Shown here piece by piece: positions 8,731-16,837 of a stretch of 45,197 bases of DNA. Numbering within the stretch: the first letter of the stretch is position 1; every line of letters begins with the position of its first letter. The stretch comes from Bacteriovoracaceae bacterium (GTDB lineage: Bacteria; Bdellovibrionota; Bacteriovoracia; Bacteriovoracales; Bacteriovoracaceae), in contig CANHIY010000007.1 in NCBI GenBank assembly GCA_947461175.1, positions 1 to 45,197 on the forward strand. The letters run 5' to 3'. The notes below the pieces were generated by a model that saw only the letters and a list, made by a program, of their open reading frames with translations, was not told the origin of the DNA and did not search any database. A program made the position numbers and the translations under genes.

Positions 8731-9820
8731 ATCTTTGTTAAAAAATAGGATTAGACTTAAATCCCTTTTAAGGGGCACCGCCCTTACACCCTTTAGTTTT
8801 GCCTGGGAGTGGGTTTATCGGATTCGAAGATCATTTTACGAATATGGTGTTCTAAAGAAAAAAGTATTTAAAGTACCGGTCATTTCTGTTGGTAATCTAT
8901 CTTTTGGCGGTACAGGAAAAACCCCAACGATTGTCTGGCTTACTGATTGGTTAATTGAAAAAGGATTAACCCCCGTTGTGCTCACCAGAGGTTATAAGGG
9001 ACAGCTCGAAAACTCCTCAGGCCTATTGAAATCCGGTCAAAAATTCAGGCTAAATCCTTTTGACTACGGTGATGAACCGCTCATGATTTCAAATAAGATG
9101 AAAAAGGGAGCAGTCATTGTTGGTAAAAGGCGTGCTGAAAATTTAAATAAGTACTTCTCTGAAGTTTTGCCTGATGTGGTTTTATTAGATGATGGGTTTC
9201 AGCATTTGCAAATCTTCCGTTCCTATAACATTGTTCTTTTCGATGCAACAATGTCACTTAATTTATATAAAGTTGCCCCCCTTGGTTACCTGAGAGAGGG
9301 GATGAGTGCTCTGAAAGACGCTGATGCCATCATCATTTCTAGGGCCGATATGGTATCCAGAGAAAAACTTGATAATTTAAAAACAATCATTTCAGGACAC
9401 TTTCATCATCAACCTCCCATGGCCCTTACCTGCTATCAACCACTGGGAGTCTTCGATGTTCACGATAAATTTATCTTTTCCGTTCATGAGCTCAAGGGGC
9501 TAAAGGCGATTGCAGTAACTGCTATTGCTACACCTGATTCTTTTTACCGATATCTTGAAAGATTTGGAGTTGAGATCTGTGAAAAGGTGAGTTTTTCAGA
9601 CCACTATTTTTTTACGCTCGAAGATGTAAATGACCTGCTGATCAAGGCCACTCAGAAGTCAGCAATTATTCTTTGTTCAGAAAAGGACATGGTTAAGATT
9701 AAGCGAGTCTCTCTTGATAGCCGCATTCTTTTTACCAAAGTTAAAGTTGAGTTCATGAGTGGAGAAAAAGAACTGATAGATGACCTGTGCAAAGTCCTCC
9801 GTCTTGATTCTTGTTCCTAG
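8723..9820 (+). CDS. lpxK: Tetraacyldisaccharide 4'-kinase LpxK
   Basis: LpxK phosphorylates the 4' position of the lipid A disaccharide. The Walker A-like P-loop FGGTGKT (residues 61-67) follows the family-specific 'VPVISVGNLS'. The motif 'VVLTRGYKG' and the catalytic-region segment 'VVLLDDGFQHLQIFRSYNIVLFD' are both typical. A hydrophobic N-terminal stretch anchors it to the membrane. It overlaps the lpxB stop by 8 bases. Its presence implies that lipid A passes through a 4'-phosphorylated intermediate, which matters when considering whether this organism makes the phosphate-free lipid A reported for Bdellovibrio. Confidence 0.94.
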   Translation: MSESLLKNRIRLKSLLRGTALTPFSFAWEWVYRIRRSFYEYGVLKKKVFKVPVISVGNLSFGGTGKTPTIVWLTDWLIEKGLTPVVLTRGYKGQLENSSGLLKSGQKFRLNPFDYGDEPLMISNKMKKGAVIVGKRRAENLNKYFSEVLPDVVLLDDGFQHLQIFRSYNIVLFDATMSLNLYKVAPLGYLREGMSALKDADAIIISRADMVSREKLDNLKTIISGHFHHQPPMALTCYQPLGVFDVHDKFIFSVHELKGLKAIAVTAIATPDSFYRYLERFGVEICEKVSFSDHYFFTLEDVNDLLIKATQKSAIILCSEKDMVKIKRVSLDSRILFTKVKVEFMSGEKELIDDLCKVLRLDSCS

Positions 9821-9860
9821 TCCTTTAAAATAATTGAGGGTCTTCAATAAGGAATATCAA

Positions 9861-10946
9861 TTGAAAAGTCGTTTTCTATTTTTTTTGATCTTGTTTAGCT
9901 GCTCGAGTTGGAAACAAAAGGATTTTGAAAAAGATTTAAAAAAATCCTCAGAAGTTGTAAAACCATCAATCGTAGCAAACTCCGATGAAAAACTTCTGGA
10001 GAAATTTGAAGTTCTTCCCGCTGAGGTGGCGAAGCCTTCAGAGGAGGAGGCCCTTTCAAAAGTTAATCCTAAGATTGAAAAAACAAACCTAAGAAAAAAA
10101 GAATTAGTTGAAAATGAAGTTTCGGTTCAAAAAGAAAAAATGGCAAACGCTAAAACTCATTCTGCTTCAACCCCAAAAGAGAAGGTTTATCCCAAGGATT
10201 ATCCAACTCATTTTTTAAGCATTAATTCTAAAGCGAAAAAAGTATGGGACCTTTATCGGCCAAACCATTTTGAAGGTCAGAAAATTTTCCTTGATATTCA
10301 TTACCTCGGAATGACTGTAGGAAAAATCATGATTCTCAACAAAGGTAAGAAAACCATTAATCAAAAAGAGGTATGGCATTTTCATGCTCGTTTTAAATCT
10401 GCTCCTTTTTACAGCAACATTTATGAGCTCGATGATACAGTTGACACTTATGTCACCAAAGATGATTTTCTTTCATCCCGTTACAGCCTCATTCAAAGAG
10501 AAACCAAACAAGACGTTGATGACCTTCAATTACATGACAGAGACCAGCTTAAAACTTATTGGTTTTACCATCAGAAAAAATCCAATGGAGACGTGAAAGA
10601 CAAAAAAATTGAAAAATATATTCCCTACTTTAGTATTGATCCTTTTTCTGTTTTGTTTTTTTATCAAGGACTTCCTCTTAAAAATGGAGATTTATATGAG
10701 ATCCCCCTTATAAATAAGGGTAAAATTCTTATTTTTAAGTCTGTGGTAGAGGGAAGAGAAACGATTAAAACAATCAAGGGAAATAAAAAGGCGATACGTA
10801 TCCATGCCACAACCAATTATTCCGGAGCAACTTTAAAAAGTGGAGATTTATACTTTTGGTTTTCAGATGATAACCAGCGCACGTTATTAAAAGCCCAGGC
10901 AAAAATTAAAATCGGCTCAGTCACTGCTGATATTGTGGATAAGTGA
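9861..10946 (+). CDS. DUF3108-domain lipoprotein
   Basis: TTG 9861 is chosen because an AAGGA SD sits about 9 bases upstream and it yields a clean lipoprotein signal (MKSRFLFFLILFS then Cys, lipobox LFSC). The open frame also extends to TTG 9834, which would bury the signal. Residues about 20-115 are a low-complexity, Lys/Glu-rich linker. From about residue 120 on, the protein matches the DUF3108 pattern: 'LDIHYLGMTVGKIMIL', a middle 'SIDPFSVLFFYQGLPLKNGD', and the end 'YFWFSDDNQRTLLKAQAKIKIGSV'. DUF3108 proteins are periplasmic or outer-membrane proteins of unknown role. Its stop overlaps the next start (TGATG), linking it to the lipid A operon. Confidence 0.8.
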   Translation: MKSRFLFFLILFSCSSWKQKDFEKDLKKSSEVVKPSIVANSDEKLLEKFEVLPAEVAKPSEEEALSKVNPKIEKTNLRKKELVENEVSVQKEKMANAKTHSASTPKEKVYPKDYPTHFLSINSKAKKVWDLYRPNHFEGQKIFLDIHYLGMTVGKIMILNKGKKTINQKEVWHFHARFKSAPFYSNIYELDDTVDTYVTKDDFLSSRYSLIQRETKQDVDDLQLHDRDQLKTYWFYHQKKSNGDVKDKKIEKYIPYFSIDPFSVLFFYQGLPLKNGDLYEIPLINKGKILIFKSVVEGRETIKTIKGNKKAIRIHATTNYSGATLKSGDLYFWFSDDNQRTLLKAQAKIKIGSVTADIVDK

Positions 10947-12121
10947 TGCGTGAAAAAGTTAGACTCTCTGATTTAAGCGTTCTCTTTATCTGCCTGTCTG
11001 ATGATTGGGGGACGACGGAACGTAGATGCCTTTCAGACGCAGATAATTTTAGAAATATAGGAGGATCTCCCTTCCTTTTGACCCATGAAAAATCACTTCT
11101 TGATTTTGAAGCCGAAAAACAGGACATTCCCAGGCTTTATTTCCAGGGAGGCTTAAAGGGATGGCGTTTAAAACTAAATTTTTATTTTCAATTACAGCAT
11201 ATTTTGCAAAAACAACAAATAGACCTCATCCATACCTACAATTATGATACCCTCCTGCCCTTAGGTCTTATCCTGAGATCCTTAACTCAGATTCCAATGG
11301 TGTTTACTTTTAATGAAAACGTAGGTTGGAAAAAAGACAACCTGTTCGATCGTTGGTTAATTTCCAGGACTGATTCAATTTTGACATTTTTCCCTAACAT
11401 TAAAGACCTTGCCGAAGAGAAATTTCCAGTGCCCAAAAGAAAGATTTTTGTGACCGGTCTAGGATTGCAACTTCCTCATTTGCCCTTAGAGACTCAAACT
11501 AAGAATGCTACAATAAAAATCCAGACTTTTGTTCCAAAAACAGAGCGAGACTTAAAGTTTATTAAAATTTTTGTTGATTCAATTATTCCATTGTTTCATA
11601 AGCTTAATGCTATCGATTTTAAGAAGAATCTCATCTTTGTGTTTGTCACAGATATCTCTTGGTACAATCATTCTCTTTATGATGAATTGAAAAGAATGAT
11701 TCTGGAAAGACACCTGGAGATGCACTTTAGTTTTGAAACCAAAGACCTCTCCTGGGGAAGTTTTAGAGATTGTGATATTTTTGTGGGTCTTCCCTGTAGA
11801 GAACTTTTTAGCGAACTTGATCTCTATGCTCTTGTCACTAAAACTCCCGTTTTGTTGCCAAGAACATCCACACGTCAGCAAATGATCAAGCAGGGTAAGC
11901 TTGGTGAGACCTATCACCCAGAGGATGGGAGAGAACTTAAAGACCAGTTATTTAAAATTTTAATTAATTATTCCGGTTACTTAGAGGGACTCAAAGAGGC
12001 TCAAGTCGAGTTCACTAACTTACACCACTTTGAAAGATATGTAGAAGAGCTCCACCAGCATTATGAAAAACTTTACACTCAGCGGTTACGGTACACTCAA
12101 AAACAAAAAAAACTCGCTTAA
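10946..12121 (+). CDS. GT4-type (GT-B fold) glycosyltransferase, function unassigned
   Basis: About 391 residues. The N-terminal half has the Rossmann pattern of GT-B enzymes: 'VLFICLSDDWGTTERR', then 'IDLIHTYNYDTLLPLGLI' and 'IPMVFTFNENVGW'. The C-terminal half has the donor-site pattern 'DIFVGLPCRELFSELDLYALVTKTPVLLP', where an acidic pair normally contacts the nucleotide sugar. No signal peptide or membrane segment is seen, so it is cytoplasmic. It is coupled to the DUF3108 gene by TGATG (ATG 10946; a GTG three bases upstream is also possible). Its location at the end of the lpx block suggests it decorates lipid A or LPS core; sugar and acceptor cannot be read from the sequence. Confidence 0.75.
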   Translation: MREKVRLSDLSVLFICLSDDWGTTERRCLSDADNFRNIGGSPFLLTHEKSLLDFEAEKQDIPRLYFQGGLKGWRLKLNFYFQLQHILQKQQIDLIHTYNYDTLLPLGLILRSLTQIPMVFTFNENVGWKKDNLFDRWLISRTDSILTFFPNIKDLAEEKFPVPKRKIFVTGLGLQLPHLPLETQTKNATIKIQTFVPKTERDLKFIKIFVDSIIPLFHKLNAIDFKKNLIFVFVTDISWYNHSLYDELKRMILERHLEMHFSFETKDLSWGSFRDCDIFVGLPCRELFSELDLYALVTKTPVLLPRTSTRQQMIKQGKLGETYHPEDGRELKDQLFKILINYSGYLEGLKEAQVEFTNLHHFERYVEELHQHYEKLYTQRLRYTQKQKKLA

Positions 12122-12166
12122 TCACTTCAAATCATTTATATTTTGCGCTCTCCAGTAGGAGAATTA

Positions 12167-13933
12167 ATGTCTAAAAAGGGGGGCTATATTATGGCCACCA
12201 CAAAAACAACTGCATCTACAACTAACTTTGACATCCCAGCTTGGGTCAAAGGGTTCGACTTCGAAATCGGAGACGTTCCAGAACAAAAAGCTAAATCTGA
12301 ATTCTCTGACCTCATCAACTCCGCCGGAGCTAAGAATTTCGCTGAAGGCGAAGTTTTTAACGGAAAAGTCGTTGCGATGAATGATGAATTCGTAACAGTC
12401 GACATCGGCTACAAGCAAGAAGGTCTTGTACTCGCTCGTGAGTTCCGCAACTATGACGGAACCATGAAGGTTAAAGTTGGTGACGATATTCAGGTTTATC
12501 TTGAAAAACTAGAATCCCAAATGGGGAACCTTGTTCTTTCTAAAGATAAAGCTGAAATCCTTAAAGCCTGGGATAAAATCTCTGAGGCTTGTGAAAAAGG
12601 TGAACCTGTTGAAGGTACTGTCATCACAAAAGTTAAGGGTGGTCTTTCTGTTGATATCGGGGTTAAGGCGTTCCTTCCTGGTTCACAAATTGACATCCGT
12701 CCCGTTAAGAATCTTGATAAGTTTATTGGTAAGACAATGGAATTCAAGGTTATTAAATTTAATAAGAAGCGTGGAAACATCGTCCTTTCTCGTCGTGCTA
12801 TCCTTGCCGAAGAGCGTGGAAAGATGAGAGATGAAACTCTTACTCAGATTCAGGAAGGAATGATCGTTAAAGGTATTGTGAAAAACATTACTGATTACGG
12901 TGCCTTTATTGATCTTGGAGGAGTGGATGGACTTCTTCATATCACTGATATGTCTTGGGGCCGCGTGAAACATCCTTCTAACCTTCTTAATGTTGGTGAT
13001 GAAATTGATGTTAAAATTCTTAAGTATGATGCTTCTAAGGAAAGAGTTTCTCTTGGACTTAAACAAGTTCAGGCGAATCCTTGGGAGTCAGCTAAGGATA
13101 AGTATATGCCAGGCTCTAAAGTTTCTGGAGAAATCGTATCTGTTAAAGATTATGGAATCTTCGTTGAACTTACAGATGGTATTGAAGGTCTCATTCATGT
13201 TTCAGAAATGAGCTGGACGAACAAAAAATCTGCTAACAAAACATACAATGTAGGCGAAAAAGTTGATGCTGTTGTATTGGAAGTGGATGTAGAAAATAAG
13301 CGTATTTCTTTAGGTCTTAAGCAGCTTATGCCAAATCCATGGGATGATTTAGCAATAAATTACCCAGTTGGAAAAGTTGTTGAAGGGACGATTAAAGCGA
13401 TCGTTGATTTTGGTCTATTCATTGATCTTGGTGAGGAAGTGGATGCTCTTATTCATGTTTCTGACCTTTCATGGACTAAGAAAAATGTAAATCCTTCTGA
13501 AGAATATAAAGTAGGCCAAAAAATTAAGGCCGCAGTTGTTACTGTAGACAAAGAAAATCAAAAATTCTGTCTTGGATTAAAGCAACTTGAAGAAGATCCA
13601 TGGAAGAGAATTGAAGAGCGTATGCCTGTTGGTTCTGCCGTAGAAGGTGAAGCTGTTCGTATTACAGAATTTGGTGTTTTTGTTGAGTTAGAGACTGGCA
13701 TTGAAGGTCTTGTTCACATTTCAGAGATATCTGAAGACCGAGTGGAGAAGCCATCAGATAAAGTCACTAAAGGTGATAAAGTTAAGGCCATTGTTATCTC
13801 TATTGATAAGCAAGCCAAAAAGATTGCACTTTCTATGAAAGCTGTTGCTTCTGGAGAGTATAAATCTAATTACAAACCTGAAGTTGCTCAGCCATCAACT
13901 CTTGCTGACAAGCTTAAAGGTTTTAAGGTCTAA
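12167..13933 (+). CDS. rpsA: 30S ribosomal protein S1
   Basis: S1 binds mRNA upstream of the start and delivers it to the ribosome. Six tandem S1/OB-fold repeats are visible, beginning near 'GEVFNGKVVAMN', 'GEPVEGTVITKV', 'EGMIVKGIVKNI', 'PGSKVSGEIVSV', 'VGKVVEGTIKAI' and 'VGSAVEGEAVRI'. Repeats 3-6 show the classical G-x-F-V/I-x-L and GLxHxSE/D patterns, while repeats 1-2 are the divergent ribosome-binding pair, as in E. coli. ATG 12167 is preferred because AGGAG lies 5 bases upstream; ATG 12191 behind a G-run is the alternative. Codon use is biased, as expected of a highly expressed gene. A strong terminator follows. Confidence 0.96.
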   Translation: MSKKGGYIMATTKTTASTTNFDIPAWVKGFDFEIGDVPEQKAKSEFSDLINSAGAKNFAEGEVFNGKVVAMNDEFVTVDIGYKQEGLVLAREFRNYDGTMKVKVGDDIQVYLEKLESQMGNLVLSKDKAEILKAWDKISEACEKGEPVEGTVITKVKGGLSVDIGVKAFLPGSQIDIRPVKNLDKFIGKTMEFKVIKFNKKRGNIVLSRRAILAEERGKMRDETLTQIQEGMIVKGIVKNITDYGAFIDLGGVDGLLHITDMSWGRVKHPSNLLNVGDEIDVKILKYDASKERVSLGLKQVQANPWESAKDKYMPGSKVSGEIVSVKDYGIFVELTDGIEGLIHVSEMSWTNKKSANKTYNVGEKVDAVVLEVDVENKRISLGLKQLMPNPWDDLAINYPVGKVVEGTIKAIVDFGLFIDLGEEVDALIHVSDLSWTKKNVNPSEEYKVGQKIKAAVVTVDKENQKFCLGLKQLEEDPWKRIEERMPVGSAVEGEAVRITEFGVFVELETGIEGLVHISEISEDRVEKPSDKVTKGDKVKAIVISIDKQAKKIALSMKAVASGEYKSNYKPEVAQPSTLADKLKGFKV

Positions 13934-13958
13934 TCTTAAAGATACCTTTTTCTTCGTA

Positions 13959-13986
13959 GGCCCGCAGAAATGCGGGCCTTTTTTTT
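13959..13986 (+). terminator. Rho-independent terminator of rpsA
   Basis: Perfect 8-bp stem GGCCCGCA/TGCGGGCC around a GAAA tetraloop, followed by eight T residues. It lies 25 bases after the rpsA stop and closes the 14-kb envelope/rpsA block. Confidence 0.95.
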
Positions 13987-14000
13987 ACCAGGAGTAAGTG

Positions 14001-14372
14001 ATGAAAACATGGATTTTACTTTGTTTGGCATTTTCTATTTCAAGTGCATCCGCAAACTGCAACGTCTACATCCCTGAAAAAACTTTTTATCATGCGTCCG
14101 GGTACGGTATAAACTTTTCTTTTACGGATGATCTTGCTTTAAAAGGGTACTTTGAAGTGACTGATCCACGTGAAGCAGATCTAGTGCTGAAGCTAAAAGG
14201 TGTTGAAATTAAAGGTCGCTTTCATAAGGCCCAGGCTCAAATCCAGATGGGAGAAGTCAATGCAACGGAACAAAAAACCTGTTTGACTCAAATGTGCTCA
14301 ATTTATGATTATGGGAAGGCTTTTAAAAAGGCTTATGTATCGTTTTTTAAGTCTCTATCTGATTGTTTCTGA
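14001..14372 (+). CDS. Small secreted Cys-containing hypothetical protein
   Basis: I do not recognise a family. ATG 14001 follows a CAGGAG SD. An adjacent GTG three bases upstream is less likely. The 123-residue product has a signal peptide (MKTWILLCLAFSISSASA, cleavage before NCNVY) and a mature part of about 104 residues with four Cys, one two residues from the end, suggesting disulfides in the periplasm. A segment 'GYFEVTDPREADLVLKLKGVE' resembles the strand-turn-strand layout seen in small predatory-bacterium secreted proteins, but that is an impression only. Transcription must restart after the rpsA terminator, or read through it. Confidence 0.72.
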   Translation: MKTWILLCLAFSISSASANCNVYIPEKTFYHASGYGINFSFTDDLALKGYFEVTDPREADLVLKLKGVEIKGRFHKAQAQIQMGEVNATEQKTCLTQMCSIYDYGKAFKKAYVSFFKSLSDCF

Positions 14373-14384
14373 GGAGATTATACC

Positions 14385-14424
14385 CATCACACCTGATTTT
14401 TCAGGGTGAAACTCAAGTGTGATG
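14385..14424. terminator. Compound hairpin between convergent genes, possible bidirectional terminator
   Basis: CATCACAC (14385-14392) pairs with GTGTGATG (14417-14424), enclosing a second hairpin CCTGA/TCAGG. It lies in the 59-base gap between two convergent genes. The T-tract is poor on both strands, so efficiency is uncertain. Confidence 0.45.
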
Positions 14425-14431
14425 AGGCAGT

Positions 14432-15166
14432 TTATTTATTGTGATTTTTTAAATAACCATTTCCGTTGATATGAATCGTATCATTACGCTCGAAAGCAGT
14501 GATCCAGGAATTCATTTGGTATTTAACTGTAACCATTATTCCCGCAACCGGATTTTCTTTTGTCCCATGATTCATTATGCCGGAAAGTTTCATAGTAGCA
14601 GTAAAATCCCAACCAAAAGATGTTCTGATTGAACCAGGAACAATAATCACATTGGCAAGATAGCGACCTTTTCCATTATAAGAACCACCATAAGAATATA
14701 AAACCTTGTATGAGAATTTTACCACTTCCTGACCAAAACCATTTTTAATGCTAGTAATAAAGTTTTTCTCTACTGGCATAGAAAAACCTTCTAGCTCAAA
14801 AGGGTCAACGTATTCCTTGGTTATTGGATCACGTGGCACAACACTGATAGGAGCGTAATCGGTCACATTGGTTGGTTTACCTTTTTTTACTAAATCATAG
14901 ATGGCCTCACCTAAGGCAACCATATCCTTAGCTGTTTGAATGATTTTTCCACCCGTGTTGAGCCTGTCATCAAGAGTCCTGGGAGGAATGCTGTCCTGAA
15001 CCATGCCAGATGTCATTCCGTAGTCAATATTTTCAAATTTATTGAACTCATCACTGCTTACCTCAATTGTGGTGAGAGAGCTGATCTGATACTCAGCTGG
15101 GATTGTCGTTTCAGCGAAAATAGGTAATGCCAAAAAAAGAGTAATAAGAAAAACTGATAGTCTCAT
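14432..15166 (-). CDS. Secreted hypothetical protein
   Basis: No family recognised. The 244-residue product starts with a typical signal peptide (MRLSVFLITLFLALPIFA, cleavage before ETTIP) and contains no Cys in the mature part. The start codon is preceded by a strong AGGGGGA SD. The mature chain alternates short hydrophobic and polar segments, with Gly-rich turns such as 'YSYGGSYNGKGRYLAN' and a 'TSFGWDFTATMKLSG' strand-like stretch. That suggests a mostly beta periplasmic protein rather than an enzyme. Upstream on the minus strand a TTGACC element stands 17 bases from ATAGAA, a weak sigma-70-like promoter candidate. Confidence 0.7.
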   Translation of the reverse strand: MRLSVFLITLFLALPIFAETTIPAEYQISSLTTIEVSSDEFNKFENIDYGMTSGMVQDSIPPRTLDDRLNTGGKIIQTAKDMVALGEAIYDLVKKGKPTNVTDYAPISVVPRDPITKEYVDPFELEGFSMPVEKNFITSIKNGFGQEVVKFSYKVLYSYGGSYNGKGRYLANVIIVPGSIRTSFGWDFTATMKLSGIMNHGTKENPVAGIMVTVKYQMNSWITAFERNDTIHINGNGYLKNHNK

Positions 15167-15352
15167 GAATTCCCCCTAATAGATTCCGGTTTTTCTATCA
15201 ATGAAATGGTCAGAAGGTCAATCCATACCCATCCTCCTTAAAATTTCAGATTTAAAACTCATCCGCATAGTCATTTTTACATACCTCAACTAGTGGATGA
15301 ATTTCACATGGGGTCTTTCTAAATGACTGGAGTGATGACTACAGCGGCATCG

Positions 15353-15368
15353 TATAATTTAAATTATA
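15353..15368. repeat. 16-bp AT palindrome
   Basis: TATAATTTAAATTATA is a perfect palindrome about 30 bases downstream of the end of the minus-strand methyltransferase gene. It could be a DNA-binding site or a chance product of AT-rich sequence. Confidence 0.35.
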
Positions 15369-15396
15369 TCAAGAGCTTATGTCTTCTTATTGTCTG

Positions 15397-16359
15397 TTAT
15401 TCTTTTGAGAGAATCCTCTCAATTTTATAGGCCTGGTGGATTTGGGTGGAATGAAAGTCCTGTGGGATGGTCCATTGGGAGATCTCTTTTACTTTATAGG
15501 TTTCACTGATGATGTGGTGGAGTTCAAATTTTCTTTTATTGGTAGAAAAATACAAGATCCCACCCGGGGCCAATAGGGACATGGTATCCCTGATTAAAAT
15601 GGGATGATCCCTTTCAATATCTAGGTCCTCTTCCATCCTTTTGGAGTTAGAAAAACTAGGAGGATCCAGGATGATCAGATCAAAACTTTCCTTTTCTTCT
15701 TTTCTTTTTTTCACTTCTTTTAAAACATCGGCTTGATAAAAAACATGATTTTTAGGATCGAGGTTATTGAGAAGAAAATTTTCATAGGCCCAATCTAAAT
15801 ACGTTTTTGACATATCGATAGAAGTTACTGTTCCTCCTCCTAAGGCCGCGGCGACACTGAGAGAGCCTGTGTAAGAAAAGAGATTCAGGACTTTCTTATC
15901 TTTAGAGTTTTCCAATAAGTGTTGTCTTAGGGGTCGATGATCTAAAAAGAGCCCAGTATCTAGATAACGTTCTAAATTTACCCAAAATTTAAAAGGTGGT
16001 TCGTTGATCGGAAAAAAATCCCCAGAGCCTGTTTCAATAGGCCGATACTGATTGTTTCCTTTTTGTTTTTCTCGAATTTTAAAATGTTGAAATTCTCTTT
16101 TGATCCCAAGACCTTCCTCGAGAGCAAGCATAATGTCATTTTGATGAGTCTCTCTTTTTATAGAATCTTCATCGCCTATTTTTTTACCCTGCTCATAGAC
16201 AACGGCATGGGATCCATAGATGTCGATTAGATAAGGGTACTCAGGAATATCTTTATTGTAGAGTCTGAAGGCTTCGATTTTGTTTTTTTGTAAATATGAT
16301 TTCAATTTTTTTTGATTTTTTAAAAGTCTATTTTTTATTGCAGCTGAATCTGAGTTCAC
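15397..16359 (-). CDS. Stand-alone RlmK-type 23S rRNA (guanine-N7) methyltransferase
   Basis: The 320-residue protein matches the C-terminal half of E. coli RlmKL, the half that makes m7G2069. Shared landmarks are the opening 'NRLLKNQKKLKSYL', 'FRLYNKDIPEYPYLIDIYG', 'IREKQKGNNQY', 'FWVNLERYLDTGLFLDHR', the SAM-binding motif 'VLNLFSYTGSLSVAAALGG', and 'DLIILDPPSFSNSKRMEE'. The N-terminal THUMP and m2G2445-methylating half of RlmKL is absent, and the frame begins at the domain edge with no upstream remnant. The enzyme is cytoplasmic and acts on 23S rRNA. RlmI-type m5C methyltransferases share the fold but have a PUA domain, which is not present here. Confidence 0.85.
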   Translation of the reverse strand: MNSDSAAIKNRLLKNQKKLKSYLQKNKIEAFRLYNKDIPEYPYLIDIYGSHAVVYEQGKKIGDEDSIKRETHQNDIMLALEEGLGIKREFQHFKIREKQKGNNQYRPIETGSGDFFPINEPPFKFWVNLERYLDTGLFLDHRPLRQHLLENSKDKKVLNLFSYTGSLSVAAALGGGTVTSIDMSKTYLDWAYENFLLNNLDPKNHVFYQADVLKEVKKRKEEKESFDLIILDPPSFSNSKRMEEDLDIERDHPILIRDTMSLLAPGGILYFSTNKRKFELHHIISETYKVKEISQWTIPQDFHSTQIHQAYKIERILSKE

Positions 16360-16434
16360 GGTTGTTGCCTTTCACCTGGAATTGGTGCATTCTCTTTATT
16401 AATCAACATGAATATTAACCTTTAATACAGATAT

Positions 16435-16758
16435 ATGTCTTCAGAAACCGATCATAACGGACAATCAGGAGTTGCAGTTGAAAAAAAACCAAAACTGCAG
16501 CGGCCCAGTATGTATCGGGTCATTATGCACAATGATGACTATACCACTATGGAATTTGTGGTGTTGGTGCTTAAAAGATTTTTTAGCAAAACTGATTCAG
16601 AGGCCCATACAGTAATGCTTGAAGTGCATATGAAGGGTTTCGGAATTTGCGGGATTTACACGTTTGAAGTGGCAGAGTCAAAAGTAGCTAAAGTGATCAA
16701 GTATGCCCGCGAAAATGGGCACCCGTTAAAATGCAGTATCGAGCCGTCTGACTCTTAG
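16435..16758 (+). CDS. clpS: ATP-dependent Clp protease adaptor ClpS
   Basis: ClpS delivers N-end-rule substrates to ClpAP. The core '[21 protein letters not shown]' contains the conserved NDD-(Y/F)TTMEFVV segment that forms the N-degron pocket and its gate. The C-terminal part '[17 protein letters not shown]' matches the end of the family. A flexible N-terminal tail of about 25 residues precedes it, as needed for engaging ClpA. The gene sits immediately upstream of clpA, the usual pairing. The 107-residue length is normal. Confidence 0.95.
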   Translation: MSSETDHNGQSGVAVEKKPKLQRPSMYRVIMHNDDYTTMEFVVLVLKRFFSKTDSEAHTVMLEVHMKGFGICGIYTFEVAESKVAKVIKYARENGHPLKCSIEPSDS

Positions 16759-16810
16759 ACAAAGTTTTCTCTAACACCTTGCCTTTTTCGCTTTCATCAC
16801 CATCTTCGTC

Positions 16811-16816
16811 TATAAT
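16811..16816 (+). promoter_or_regulatory. Candidate -10 element upstream of clpA
   Basis: A perfect TATAAT lies 21 bases before the clpA ATG. No good -35 hexamer stands at the standard spacing, so clpA may have its own weak or activator-dependent promoter besides read-through from clpS. Confidence 0.45.
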
Positions 16817-16837
16817 GTTACGAGAGAGGTATTTATT

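Noticed and set aside
11579-11917. 112-residue minus-strand frame inside the GT4 gene
   Set aside because: There is no SD or recognisable pattern, and it lies wholly within a better-supported gene.
12683-13066. 127-residue minus-strand frame inside rpsA
   Set aside because: It is antisense to conserved S1 repeats. Biased codon use of rpsA readily leaves the opposite frame open.
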